Source of the DNA: Candidatus Thalassospirochaeta sargassi
Lineage (GTDB): Bacteria > Spirochaetota > Spirochaetia > UBA9216
Length of the DNA: 35,790 nt
NCBI GenBank assembly: GCA_028532855.1
Contig: JAQQAL010000018.1
Coordinates: forward strand, 1-35,790
Direction: 5' to 3'
Shown here: one piece after another, positions 16,885-24,817 of the stretch
How the letters are laid out: each line of letters starts with the position of its first letter
Numbering within the stretch: the first letter of the stretch is position 1
Notes under the pieces: generated by a model
The model's database searches: none
The model's input: the letters and a program-made list of their open reading frames with translations, nothing else
Told to the model about the DNA's origin: nothing
Program-made: the position numbers and the translations under genes

Positions 16885-18122
16885 GCGGATTTTTTTGAAA
16901 AGGTTATTTCAGGTTTTTCCTTGTTATTAACGACATCGGATGTCACTCTAATCTGCTTGTCACCCTCGATTGAAGGGAGATCAAACATGATGTCCATCAT
17001 AATTGTTTCAACGATTGCGCGAAGTCCACGGGCTCCTGTTTTTCGTTTGACAGCAAGTTCGGCAATTGCTTCAATTGCGCTGTCCTCGAATTCAAGCTCG
17101 ACATCATCAAGTTCAAGTAATGCCTTGTACTGTCTGATGATTGAGTTACGGGGCTCGGTGATAATACGCTTGAGACTATCGACCTCAAGGTTTGAAAGTG
17201 TCACGTTAATGGGCAGTCGTCCGATAAACTCAGGAATAAGTCCGAACTTAACAAGATCGTCCGGCAGGAGATCTTTATACAGGCTGACAAGATCTTTTTC
17301 ATCACTCGGTTTTACATCAGCCCCGAAACCCATCGGATGCTGACTTACCCGTGCCTCAATCACCTTGTCGAGTCCTACGAATGCACCGCCGCAGATAAAC
17401 AGAATATTCTTCGTGTCAATCTTGAGCATTTCCTGATTAGGGTGCTTTCGTCCGCCCTGCGGGGGGACTGAGGCTGTAGAGCCTTCGATGATCTTCAGCA
17501 GGGCCTGCTGAACGCCTTCGCCGGAAACATCGCGGGTGATTGATACATTCTCGCCCTTACGGGAGATTTTATCAATTTCATCAATGTAAATAATGCCTTT
17601 TTCGGCTGCGGCAATATTATTGCCGGCGTTCTGGATAAGCTTCAGGAGGATGTTCTCAACGTCTTCACCGACGTATCCGGCCTCGGTAAGGGTTGTAGCA
17701 TCAGCTATGGCAAATGGAACCTTCAGCTTCTTGGCAAGTGTTTTCGCAAGAAGCGTTTTACCGGTTCCGGTCGGACCAATCAGCAGAACATTTGATTTCT
17801 CGAGTTCTACGTCCTTATCCAGCTTAGTGTTCTGGGTAATTCTTTTATAGTGGTTGTATACAGCGACAGACAGAACCTTTTTTGCGTCTTCCTGGCCAAT
17901 AATATACTGATCCAGATAGTCTTTGATTTCCTGCGGCTTGGGAACCTCTTCGAGGTATTCGCCTGTGAGGATGTCTTCTTCCTCTTCGAGAATCTTTTTG
18001 CATACATAAACACAGTCGTCGCAGATGTAAACACCCGGGCCTGCAATCAGCTTTCTGGCCGCATCTGCGCTCTTGCCGCAGAACGAGCAGACTTTGTTGT
18101 TTTCGGATTTATTTCGAGCCAT
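16881..18122 (-). CDS. clpX: ClpX, ATP-binding specificity subunit of ClpXP protease
   Basis: 413-aa AAA+ unfoldase that feeds tagged substrates into ClpP. The N-terminal zinc-binding domain has C12, C15, C34 and C37 (CSFC ... CDDC). The ATPase core shows Walker A GPTGTGKT, Walker [10 protein letters not shown], the sensor and pore region ([11 protein letters not shown]) and the C-terminal [12 protein letters not shown] block. A helix-loop reading [10 protein letters not shown] is typical of ClpX; the IGF-type ClpP-docking loop appears as HPMGFGADV. The start at 18122 has an AGAGGGG site and overlaps the end of clpP by 14 bp. The stop overlaps lon. Standard length and motifs, nothing unusual. 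Confidence 0.98.
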   Translation of the reverse strand: MARNKSENNKVCSFCGKSADAARKLIAGPGVYICDDCVYVCKKILEEEEDILTGEYLEEVPKPQEIKDYLDQYIIGQEDAKKVLSVAVYNHYKRITQNTKLDKDVELEKSNVLLIGPTGTGKTLLAKTLAKKLKVPFAIADATTLTEAGYVGEDVENILLKLIQNAGNNIAAAEKGIIYIDEIDKISRKGENVSITRDVSGEGVQQALLKIIEGSTASVPPQGGRKHPNQEMLKIDTKNILFICGGAFVGLDKVIEARVSQHPMGFGADVKPSDEKDLVSLYKDLLPDDLVKFGLIPEFIGRLPINVTLSNLEVDSLKRIITEPRNSIIRQYKALLELDDVELEFEDSAIEAIAELAVKRKTGARGLRAIVETIMMDIMFDLPSIEGDKQIRVTSDVVNNKEKPEITFSKKSA

Positions 18123-18720
18123 TTTCCCCTCTTGCGAGCACTTTGTCTACAATGCCGTATTTAACTGCATCTTCAGCAGACATGAAGAAGTCGCGCTCGA
18201 GATCCGAGGCTATTTCTTCTATGCTCTTTCCTGTATGATGGGCAAAATAATCGATGGTCATTTTTTTAAGTCTGACAATTTCTTTTGCCTGAATCCCAAT
18301 ATCAGTGGCCTGACCCTGAACACCGCCCCAGGGCTGGTGAATCATGACCCGTGCTGAAGGCAGGATCAATCTTTTTCCGGGTGAGCCGCATGTAAGCAGA
18401 AGTGCTCCCATTGAAGCGGCCTGACCAAGGCATATTGTCTGCACATTTGATTTAATGTGCTGGATGGTATCATAGATAGCCAGTCCGGCGGTAACGGAAC
18501 CGCCGGGTGAGTTTATATAGATACTGATGTCGCGCTCAGGATCCTGAGATTCCAGGAAAAGCAACTGAGCAACTACCAAATCAGCAGTAAGATCATTGAT
18601 TTCGCCGTCAATGAAAATAATTCTGTCTTTCAGCAGTCGTGAGTAAATGTCGTAAGAGCGTTCTCCAACGCCGGTTTGTTCAATAACAACGGGCACAAGG
18701 CTGTTCATTTTCTCGTTCAT
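18109..18720 (-). CDS. clpP: ClpP, proteolytic subunit of Clp protease
   Basis: 203-aa serine peptidase forming the two-ring barrel that partners with ClpX. The catalytic triad is visible: Ser103 in [10 protein letters not shown], His128 in VMIHQPWGG and the Asp of IASDLERD about 49 residues later, with the same spacing as in Escherichia coli. The N-terminus ([21 protein letters not shown]) is complete. AAGGAG, made of the last sense codons of tig, lies 12 nt before ATG 18720; a second Met four codons on is the alternative start. It follows tig by 9 nt and overlaps clpX by 14 bp, so the operon is tightly packed. Confidence 0.98.
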   Translation of the reverse strand: MNEKMNSLVPVVIEQTGVGERSYDIYSRLLKDRIIFIDGEINDLTADLVVAQLLFLESQDPERDISIYINSPGGSVTAGLAIYDTIQHIKSNVQTICLGQAASMGALLLTCGSPGKRLILPSARVMIHQPWGGVQGQATDIGIQAKEIVRLKKMTIDYFAHHTGKSIEEIASDLERDFFMSAEDAVKYGIVDKVLARGENGSK

Positions 18721-18729
18721 GCTGTTAAT

Positions 18730-20094
18730 TTACTCCTTATTCTGTATCAAGTCCAGATAATCTTTTTTAGCTCCCTCTTTGATCTCGGCAGACTTAATCA
18801 GTAAATCAAAAAGTTTTCTGTTGCTGATATCATTCTTCAGGTAGAAAGACATGCCGTTCTGTTCGAAGTAGTTTTTAGTATCCTCATAGCTCATGCCGGC
18901 TGACTCAGCCTGCTTTTTAATCTCTTCATCAACCTCTTCGTCACTTACTTCAATTTTTTCTTCTTCAATAAGCTTCTCAGTAATGAGGTATGTTTTAACA
19001 TTCTTTTCTGCTGCCGGACGCCATTCTTCCATCATCTCATCTTTAGTTTTGCCCTGGGCTTCTATAATCTGCAGAACCTGATCTTCGGGCATTCTTGACT
19101 GTGAGATAAACTGGTTCCAGGACTGATCCATCTCAGCCTTAATCATTGATTCAGGAACCTCGATTTCGGAACCTTCAATAATAAGGTCCATTACGGCCTG
19201 CTTGTTTTTCTCATTAATAATATTTTTAGCGTTTTCGGTGAGTCTCTTCTTTATTGAAGCCTTAAGGTCCTTCAGTGTTTCAAACTCATCACTGACGTCC
19301 TGTGCAAGATCATCGTCGAGCTCGGGAAGTTCTTTCACCTTAACACTGTTGAGTTTTACCTTCAGGGTTACCTTTCGACCCGCGAGGTTTGAATCGGTAT
19401 CGTCTTCGGTATACTCTTTCTCAATAGTTTTCTCTTCGCCCGCAGCCATTCCGGTAATATCGTCGTCCAGCTTGTATACATTATAGCCAGAACCGATTGT
19501 GAAAACAAAATCTTCACGCTTGCCGTCTTCAATCTCATTGCCGTCGGCATCGAGCTCGCAGTAATCAATATTTACAATATCATCCTTCTCTGCTTTACCT
19601 TCCGCTTTTTCGACAACGGTTGAGTTCTGCTCTCTGATTGTTTCGAGCTCTCTGTCAACTTCTTTTTTGCCGATTTTACATACCGGGGCTTCAATCTCAA
19701 GTCCCTTGTAGTCACCGATCTTTACATCAGGCATTGTGTCGTATGTAACAGCAAAGGTGAAATCGTTATCCAGTTCGATAAGCACTTCTTCGTCTTCGCT
19801 TTCCTGCAATACGGGGGTTGCATAGGGAAGCGGCTTTTTGTCTATGTCTTCATAGGCTTCTTTCAGGCTGTTTTCCATGAGGTTCATTGTTGCCTCTCCC
19901 CTGATTGATTCTCCGAACTTCTGTTCGAGAACCTTTGCGGGTGCCTTGCCCTTTCTAAAACCCTTTATGTGGGCGTCCTTCGCGTATTTGTTAAGCAGTT
20001 CGTTGTATTCTTTATTTACCGCGTCTTTACCAACTGTTACTGTCAGTTTTACAGATGATTTTTCCAGATTTTCTAGATTCTTGCTTACGATCAT
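18730..20094 (-). CDS. tig: Trigger factor (ribosome-associated chaperone and prolyl isomerase)
   Basis: 454 aa. N-terminal ribosome-binding domain with the signature GFRKGKAPAKV (G-F-R-x-G-x-x-P), a central FKBP-type PPIase domain (DIVNIDYCELDADG, then FTIGSGYN) and a long helical C-terminal chaperone domain rich in Glu and Lys. It binds nascent chains at the ribosome exit tunnel. The ATG at 20094 is chosen because GAGG lies 8 nt upstream and the product then begins as homologues do (MIVSKNLENLEKSSVKL); the longer open frame runs backward through the antisense of a tRNA gene and is not real. It leads the operon tig-clpP-clpX-lon, a common bacterial order, and is separated from the upstream tRNA array by a strong terminator. 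Confidence 0.97.
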   Translation of the reverse strand: MIVSKNLENLEKSSVKLTVTVGKDAVNKEYNELLNKYAKDAHIKGFRKGKAPAKVLEQKFGESIRGEATMNLMENSLKEAYEDIDKKPLPYATPVLQESEDEEVLIELDNDFTFAVTYDTMPDVKIGDYKGLEIEAPVCKIGKKEVDRELETIREQNSTVVEKAEGKAEKDDIVNIDYCELDADGNEIEDGKREDFVFTIGSGYNVYKLDDDITGMAAGEEKTIEKEYTEDDTDSNLAGRKVTLKVKLNSVKVKELPELDDDLAQDVSDEFETLKDLKASIKKRLTENAKNIINEKNKQAVMDLIIEGSEIEVPESMIKAEMDQSWNQFISQSRMPEDQVLQIIEAQGKTKDEMMEEWRPAAEKNVKTYLITEKLIEEEKIEVSDEEVDEEIKKQAESAGMSYEDTKNYFEQNGMSFYLKNDISNRKLFDLLIKSAEIKEGAKKDYLDLIQNKE

Positions 20095-20167
20095 TATTAA
20101 TCCTCGTTTAGTGTTCCGTATTACGGTGGAATGTAAGTTTATAGCCGTTGCAGGCTTTGTAAACATG

Positions 20168-20206
20168 AAAAAAAAGGCGATTAAGGGAAAACCCAAAATC
20201 GCCTTT
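20168..20206 (-). terminator. Rho-independent terminator of the tRNA array
   Basis: On the minus strand AAAGGCGATT (20206-20197) and AATCGCCTTT (20182-20173) form a 10-bp stem around a 14-nt loop, with a T-run extending to 20168. It lies just after tRNA-Gly and before tig, and separates the two transcription units. Confidence 0.9.
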
Positions 20207-20213
20207 GTGGTAG

Positions 20214-20285
20214 AGCGGGAGACGGGAATTGAACCCGCGACATCCACCTTGGCAAGGTGGAGCTCTACCGCTGAGCTACTCCCGC
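20214..20285 (-). tRNA. tRNA-Gly (anticodon GCC)
   Basis: Full cloverleaf on the minus strand: acceptor GCGGGAG pairing with CTCCCGC, D-arm TAGCTCAGCGGTAGAGC, anticodon loop TTGCCAA and T-arm with GGTTCAATTCC. Discriminator T. The 3' CCA is not encoded. Last gene of the array. Confidence 0.97.
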
Positions 20286-20308
20286 TTGATGTTGTTGTCA
20301 CAGCAACC

Positions 20309-20340
20309 GTCGTCAATGACGACCGTCGTACTTTGACGAC
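20309..20340. repeat. Short nested inverted repeats between tRNA-Gly and tRNA-Leu
   Basis: GTCGTCA (20309-20315) and TGACGAC (20317-20323) form a perfect inverted repeat around one base; TGACGAC recurs at 20334-20340 opposite CGTCGT at 20324-20329. In the tRNA precursor these can fold into alternative small hairpins, perhaps marking processing sites. Confidence 0.5.
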
Positions 20341-20383
20341 CATTTAAATCAGCACCTAAGAGGCACAACATATCAAAAAGATA

Positions 20384-20465
20384 TGCGAGAGAAGGGACTT
20401 GAACCCTTACGCCATAAGGCACCAGATCCTAAGTCTGGCGTGTCTGCCAATTTCACCACTCTCGC
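20384..20465 (-). tRNA. tRNA-Leu (anticodon TAG)
   Basis: Class II tRNA with a long variable arm on the minus strand: acceptor GCGAGAG / CTCTCGC, anticodon loop CTTAGGA inside the CAGA/TCTG stem, variable arm around TGCCTTATGGCG, and T-loop GGTTCAAGTCC. Discriminator A. CCA is not encoded. Confidence 0.97.
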
Positions 20466-20555
20466 AGTGTAACTACGGAGAGTGACTCTCCATCGGAGAG
20501 TTTCCGCATTATATACGCTTTTCAAAAACCTCGTCAATGGGTATCTGAAAAGTTT

Positions 20556-20628
20556 TGAGCCGTGTAGGGATCGAACCTACGACCCGCAGATTAAGAGTCT
20601 GCTGCTCTCCCAGCTGAGCTAACGGCCC
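20556..20628 (-). tRNA. tRNA-Lys (anticodon CTT)
   Basis: Cloverleaf on the minus strand: acceptor GGGCCGT with ACGGCTC (one G-U pair), D-arm TAGCTCAGCTGGGAGAGC, anticodon loop CTCTTAA, T-loop GGTTCGATCC. Discriminator A. CCA is not encoded. Confidence 0.97.
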
Positions 20629-20673
20629 GTTTTATTCCAAAAAACAAAAAATTACCAAACGGTTTTAAATACG

Positions 20674-20713
20674 TGAAAACGAAGTTTTCAAATATTAAAG
20701 CCCAAGGCTTTAA

Positions 20714-20714
<1 letters not shown>
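20674..20714. repeat. Two hairpins between tRNA-Arg and tRNA-Lys
   Basis: ATTAAAGCC (20694-20702) and GGCTTTAAT (20706-20714) form a perfect 9-bp stem with a 3-nt loop; the last base is also the discriminator of tRNA-Arg. TGAAAAC (20674-20680) and GTTTTCA (20684-20690) form a second 7-bp stem. Neither is followed by a clean T-run, so processing or pausing is more likely than termination. Confidence 0.55.
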
Positions 20715-20787
<73 letters not shown>

Positions 20788-20817
20788 ACGCTCCTTGACG
20801 CAATGTCAGGCGCTTAG

Positions 20818-20891
20818 GGTGGATAACGGGACTTGAACCCGCAACACCCAGAACCACAATCTGGTGCTCTACCGATTGAACTATATCCACC
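20818..20891 (-). tRNA. tRNA-His (anticodon GTG)
   Basis: Cloverleaf on the minus strand: acceptor GTGGATA with TATCCAC, anticodon loop TTGTGGT, T-loop GGTTCAAGTCC. The extra G at position -1 (20891) is encoded opposite discriminator C, as expected for histidine tRNA. CCA is not encoded. First gene of the array. Confidence 0.97.
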
Positions 20892-20905
20892 ATGATGTGG
20901 ATAGG

Positions 20906-20934
20906 AATATGCTATATTTTAAGTTTTTTGTCAA
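20906..20934 (-). promoter_or_regulatory. Promoter of the tRNA array
   Basis: On the minus strand TTGACA (20934-20929), 17 bp, CATATT (20911-20906); start expected near 20899, a few bases before tRNA-His. The consensus -35 and correct spacing fit a stable-RNA promoter. No convincing GC-rich discriminator is seen. Confidence 0.7.
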
Positions 20935-21262
20935 GCATGATTATTAAAGGAAATACAGATATTGAATAGAATTATTTAAGTTTTGTAATTGTGATTATAT
21001 CGATAATATAAAGCCTGAAACTACACATACATTTCTAAGCGGAGAGCGTAGGCTCGCGTCGAAGAAGCTGATGATGAAGGATTAAGAGACACCAATAAAA
21101 CAGATTTCCGGTATTTTGACTGTTCATAAAGGTGAATGTTACCGCACTGCTGCAAGGGGAATAACCGGAGCAATGGCTGGGTAGGAATAAGGTCGGGTTA
21201 GCAATTTGAAGGAGAACACCAACAGTTTTATTTTTTAATCGAAATGTTCACTCCAACTGAAT
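20935..21262. other. Intergenic region without a convincing gene
   Basis: About 330 bp between the tRNA promoter and the end of the rarA fusion gene. No open frame is supported. On the minus strand, the stretch 21232-21115 contains, in order, TTGGTGTTCTCC, GCTAACC, CCGG, GCAGCA and GCGGTAACA, which recalls the motif order of small bacterial signal-recognition-particle RNA. However, the diagnostic GGAA-capped core is missing and the ends pair only over AATAAAAC/GTTTTATT. I leave it as unassigned, possibly a decayed or very divergent RNA gene. Confidence 0.35.
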
Positions 21263-23578
21263 CTATTTAATTTTCTTTACAGCCCTGAGAAGTATGAAGT
21301 TCAGGTTCCAGCTGACAATTTTCCCGTTCAGGGCTTCGGCTGTAATAGTCCGAAGCTTCTCAAACTCCGCCTGCGGAAGTTTTCCAGATAGGATGCCTCC
21401 GTATCCATTTGCATCTGAATCAAACCACTTTAGAATCTGCTGACTGCTTATAGGTCGTTTTTCTTCAATCAGATAAGTACTTTGTTCAATCCTCTCATCA
21501 GTAGAAAAACCCGCTTTCGCGATGTCAGAAATTAAATTACCGGCATTCCAGTTAACAAGCGGGTTTGATTTGCTGTTGTAAAGGTCTTCTTCAGCCGACC
21601 GAAGAGCTGAGAGAAGTCCCTGGTTTGATTCAAGTATCGCTAATTCGGGCAAGTCGGAAATTCTCTGCGCCATAGTCGGAATAAACTGGTTTATGACCAG
21701 GCAGCCGCCGGGTTTAAGGAGTTCCCCTGCAATCTTCAATTTTTCGATCCGGTCGACGGAAGATGTTAATCTGTCCCTGCAGAGTATCGTTTCAAACAGC
21801 AACCCTTCCGGCAGGAATTCTTTTATGTCGGCTTCACAGCTGCCCGGGGGCAGCTCGATGGGTCTGCTTTCAAGCGGCAGAGATTCCGCGTAATGTCTGC
21901 ATATTTCAGCCACTCTTTCTCCGGCAGGCAGGTAGTATACCGACCCCTCGGGGGTTCTTCTAACAGCCTCCCATAGGAATACGGGGACAGCAGGTTCAAG
22001 AACAAGCAGGCAGTCATGGCGATTGATTCCTGCCGGCTGTTCTTCGGCTACCCGTTGGTGCTGTTCCCCTGCCTGCCCGGAGCCAGTTACATGGGCATCA
22101 GCCGCAGGTCTTTCGCTGTCGATTTTATCAAAAACTCTATCGCGGATTGTTGTAAGTGTCCGTCCCGACTCGCGGTTCAGCCTGTAGAGCCACCGTTCGG
22201 CGCCCTTGTCCGGGGGCGAGAAGGTCAGAACCTCGCTGGTCTGGTCTTCGGTCACGACGGCCAGCTGAATCTCGCGCTGTCGCAGAAGCCTCTCGCGCAC
22301 AGCGGCCTCATATCCCTGCCCGCTGGGCTCATAGAACATCCGGCCCTGGAGGCCTGTAGGCAGATACTGCTGTGCGACCCAGTGGTCCTTGTATGCGTGC
22401 GGGTAGAGGTATCCGTCGCCGTGGCCGAAGCCCTCCCTGTCGCGGCCTGCGTCCTTCAGGTGGTTGGGAACCTCTTTTGCAAACTCCTGCTCGACGGCGC
22501 CGAGGGCGTCGAAGAATGAGAGGGTTGTGTTTGATTTAGGAGCGGTCGCAAGATAAAGTGCTGCCTGGGTAAGGTGGAAGCGGCCTTCGGGCAGGCCCAC
22601 CCTGTCGAAGGCGGCCGCCGCGGCTTCTACAACCCCAAGGGCCTGCGGATCGGCAAGGCCTACGTCTTCGCTTGCGCTTATCAGCATGCGGCGGAAGATG
22701 TAGCGCGGTTCTTCGCCTGCACGAACCATTGTCGCAAGCCAGTAGAGGGCTGCATCCGGGTCCGAACCCCTGATTGATTTGATAAATGCGCTGATTGTGT
22801 CGTAATGATAGTCTCCTTCCTTGTCGTATAGAAGGGCTTTTTTCTGAATGCTTTCTTCAGCTGTCTCCATGTTGACTGTGATGGGTGAATCAGGAGCTGG
22901 TGGAAAAATATCAGCGCTTGTTTCAACCGCAAGCTCAACCGCATTAAGCAGGCTGCGGGCATCGCCGTTGGATGTTTCAATCAGATGTTCTAATGCCCCA
23001 TCGACAAATTTCACATCAACGCGACCGTATCCCCGGGCGACATCGTTTACCGCCTGCATTGCAATGTCATGCAGGTTTTTCGGTGTCAGCGGTTTCAGCT
23101 GAAATATCCGGCTGCGGCTTACCAGCGCCTTGTTTACTTCAAAATAGGGGTTTTCGGTTGTCGCACCGATTAGAATAACAGTGCCGTTCTCAACCCAGGG
23201 CAGCAGCGCATCCTGCTGTGATTTGTTCCATCGGTGCACTTCGTCGACAAAAAGAATAGTTTTGCGGTCATATAGGTCGCGATGGTTCTGGGCTTCGGCT
23301 ATAGCATCGCGAAGGTTTTTTACCCCGTCGAGCACTGCGTTCATCGTTATGAAACTGGAGCTGGTTGTGTTTGCTATAACCCTCGCAAGGGTTGTTTTGC
23401 CGGTGCCCGGCGGTCCGTAAAAAATGATGGAAGACATCCTGTCCGCCTGAATGATTCGGCGCAGCAGGCGTCCCGGGCCTGCAATATGATCCTGGCCTAT
23501 AAACTCATCCATATTTCGGGGTCGCATTCGAAATGCAAGCGGGGCTTCTTTACTATCGGTTTGAGAGAACAGCTCCAT
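21263..23578 (-). CDS. rarA: AAA+ ATPase RarA/MgsA fused to a methyltransferase-like C-terminal domain
   Basis: 771 aa, about 330 longer than ordinary RarA (roughly 430-450 aa). Residues 1-430 are a complete RarA/MgsA replication-recombination factor: MRPRNMDEFIGQDH, Walker [10 protein letters not shown] (55-63), Walker B ILFVDEVHRW, sensor 1 IGATTENP, the lid and tetramerisation region, and PNHLKDAGRDREGFGHG-type C-terminal block ending YEPSGQGYEAAVRERL. The remaining part contains segments typical of Rossmann methyltransferases (GLLFETILCRDRLTS, LKPGGCLVINQFIP, LLRAVKK). A clear SAM-binding glycine loop is not obvious; the VYYLPAGERVAE segment may replace it. The ATG at 23578 has no ribosome site but sits exactly at the predicted start of a promoter. 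It follows the ThiS-like gene by 64 bp. Confidence 0.9.
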   Translation of the reverse strand: MELFSQTDSKEAPLAFRMRPRNMDEFIGQDHIAGPGRLLRRIIQADRMSSIIFYGPPGTGKTTLARVIANTTSSSFITMNAVLDGVKNLRDAIAEAQNHRDLYDRKTILFVDEVHRWNKSQQDALLPWVENGTVILIGATTENPYFEVNKALVSRSRIFQLKPLTPKNLHDIAMQAVNDVARGYGRVDVKFVDGALEHLIETSNGDARSLLNAVELAVETSADIFPPAPDSPITVNMETAEESIQKKALLYDKEGDYHYDTISAFIKSIRGSDPDAALYWLATMVRAGEEPRYIFRRMLISASEDVGLADPQALGVVEAAAAAFDRVGLPEGRFHLTQAALYLATAPKSNTTLSFFDALGAVEQEFAKEVPNHLKDAGRDREGFGHGDGYLYPHAYKDHWVAQQYLPTGLQGRMFYEPSGQGYEAAVRERLLRQREIQLAVVTEDQTSEVLTFSPPDKGAERWLYRLNRESGRTLTTIRDRVFDKIDSERPAADAHVTGSGQAGEQHQRVAEEQPAGINRHDCLLVLEPAVPVFLWEAVRRTPEGSVYYLPAGERVAEICRHYAESLPLESRPIELPPGSCEADIKEFLPEGLLFETILCRDRLTSSVDRIEKLKIAGELLKPGGCLVINQFIPTMAQRISDLPELAILESNQGLLSALRSAEEDLYNSKSNPLVNWNAGNLISDIAKAGFSTDERIEQSTYLIEEKRPISSQQILKWFDSDANGYGGILSGKLPQAEFEKLRTITAEALNGKIVSWNLNFILLRAVKKIK

Positions 23579-23584
23579 AGCGGA

Positions 23585-23613
23585 AGTATAGATTATGGTG
23601 TGAGGCTGTGCAA
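23585..23613 (-). promoter_or_regulatory. Promoter of the rarA fusion gene, positioned for a leaderless mRNA
   Basis: On the minus strand TTGCAC (23613-23608), 17 bp, TATACT (23590-23585), then six bases and the ATG at 23578. Counting from the -10 box puts +1 on the A of the start codon. There is no Shine-Dalgarno sequence, which fits leaderless translation. Confidence 0.6.
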
Positions 23614-23642
23614 GCAGGATTGACTCTGTAATGTCAGTTAAT

Positions 23643-23855
23643 TCAACCGCCACCGAACTGCGGTATGATATTGATTTTATCTCCGTCATGCAGTTTTGTC
23701 CGGTTGTAATCTTTAGCCGCAATATCGATATCGTCAATTCTGATGTGCATCCTGACATGTTTCCAGTTTTTCATCTGTATCAAATCATATAAGCTGCTTT
23801 CATCCGGAACCATGACTGTATTGCCGTTCAGTTCTATCTTTATGCTTTTTCCCAA
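23643..23855 (-). CDS. ThiS/MoaD-like beta-grasp protein
   Basis: 70 aa. The chain begins with a beta-grasp-like hairpin (IKIELNGNTVMVPDESSLYDLI) in pieces typical of ThiS, passes through a charged strand (VRMHIRIDDIDI), and ends HDGDKINIIPQFGGG, matching the ThiS/MoaD pattern of a hydrophobic strand and a terminal Gly-Gly that becomes thiocarboxylated or adenylated. Sulfur-carrier function is inferred; no thiF/moeB, thiG or moaE is in the window. It starts at a TTG (23855) inside the 3' end of nadE, overlapping it by 16 bp, so the two are translated together. That pairing suggests a partnership with the NadE-like PP-loop ATPase, or simply coupled expression. Confidence 0.75.
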   Translation of the reverse strand: MGKSIKIELNGNTVMVPDESSLYDLIQMKNWKHVRMHIRIDDIDIAAKDYNRTKLHDGDKINIIPQFGGG

Positions 23856-24706
23856 AGCAGGTTCAGGTTCCTGATATTCCGAAATTCAGCAGCCTCAAGA
23901 ATCTTTTTTACCCTGTTGATATCTGAATCCGTTTCTCCGGTAACCCGTATACCTGATTCATCTTCCGCTTTGAGCTTTTTCAGAATGCGGTCGAGTTTTT
24001 TATAATCCATTCCAAGGGCAAACTCGTCAGTAATGCCAGGGGCGATATCGGGACTCGGTTTTTTCTCAATTATCTTTTTTGGAATACCAAGTTCACGGCC
24101 GAGGGTGAAAACATCGGTTTTGTAGAGGTGGATAATCGGTTCGATATCGGTTGAGTCGTCTCCCCATTTGATGTAGAAGCCGGTAAGAAATTCGGTAAGG
24201 TTTGTCGTGCCGATAACTGCATATCCCCTTTTCTCAGCCTCAAAGTACATCCGAACCATCCGCAAACGGTGTTTTGTCCGGTAGTAGGCCAGGTTTCGAC
24301 GGTTTTTATCGCCTCCTGCTGTTTTTAGATCGTTTATGTAGGGAGTATCGGTACTTTTCCAGATGTTTTCAGCATATCGTTCCTGCCATTTCCTCGGAAA
24401 CAGGCCTGCAGGCGGTTTCATTCGGTATACGCCTAGTTTTCGTACAAGCGGGGTGATGGGTTTCAGTGAATGGTTGATTCCAAGAAATTTGCAGACAAGC
24501 CGTGAATCAGCAATCGTTTCAGTAGATGAGTCTCTTTCTGGAAGAAGCAGGCCGTAGACCCTGTCTTTTCCCAGGGCTTCTGTAAGCAGTTTTCCCACAA
24601 CGGCAGAATCAATACCTCCGCTGATACCTATTACAGCTCCAGAAAAACCATACCGGGCAATTTTCTCACTTATAAATTCTAAAATACGTTCTTTTTCAGA
24701 GGACAT
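23840..24706 (-). CDS. nadE: NAD+ synthetase (NadE family, PP-loop amidotransferase/ammonia-type)
   Basis: 288 aa. The PP-loop SGGIDSA lies near residues 30-36; later conserved blocks are KHRLRMVRMYFEAEKRGYAV region, GTTNLTEFLTGFYIKWGDD, DIEPIIHLYKTDVFTLGRELGIP and PSPDIAPGITDEFALGM, as in NadE. No N-terminal glutaminase (nitrilase) domain is present, so it would use ammonia, converting deamido-NAD+ with ATP to NAD+. Because PP-loop enzymes also activate substrates for sulfur transfer, and a ThiS-like protein overlaps its 3' end, a non-classical role is possible. The ATG at 24706 follows AAGGAGG closely; a GTG two codons earlier overlaps that site. It is divergent from the Nudix gene. Confidence 0.9.
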   Translation of the reverse strand: MSSEKERILEFISEKIARYGFSGAVIGISGGIDSAVVGKLLTEALGKDRVYGLLLPERDSSTETIADSRLVCKFLGINHSLKPITPLVRKLGVYRMKPPAGLFPRKWQERYAENIWKSTDTPYINDLKTAGGDKNRRNLAYYRTKHRLRMVRMYFEAEKRGYAVIGTTNLTEFLTGFYIKWGDDSTDIEPIIHLYKTDVFTLGRELGIPKKIIEKKPSPDIAPGITDEFALGMDYKKLDRILKKLKAEDESGIRVTGETDSDINRVKKILEAAEFRNIRNLNLLWEKA

Positions 24707-24723
24707 ATTCACCTCCTTCTGTA

Positions 24724-24752
24724 AAGATAATCACATTCTATTTATCGTGCAA
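24724..24752 (-). promoter_or_regulatory. Promoter of nadE
   Basis: On the minus strand TTGCAC (24752-24747), 17 bp, TATCTT (24729-24724). The start falls near 24717, giving a leader of about 11 nt that contains the AAGGAGG site. Confidence 0.5.
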
Positions 24753-24817
24753 GTTGATAATCTTCTTCCATCGGTCTTTATTAAAAGCCTGAAATCCGGT
24801 AAATTTAAAATCAAATT

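Noticed and set aside
20095-20343. N-terminal extension of trigger factor
   Set aside because: It reads through the antisense of the terminator and tRNA-Gly; the family start and the GAGG site are at 20094.
21112-21232. Cobalamin or other known riboswitch in the intergenic region
   Set aside because: The stretch around GCACTGCTGC and GGGGAATAACC does not contain the B12-box, FMN, TPP or glycine consensus, and the adjacent gene end gives no regulated target.
23579-23758. Extension of the rarA frame into the ThiS-like gene
   Set aside because: It lies out of frame over a better-supported gene, and homologues begin at the Met encoded at 23578.
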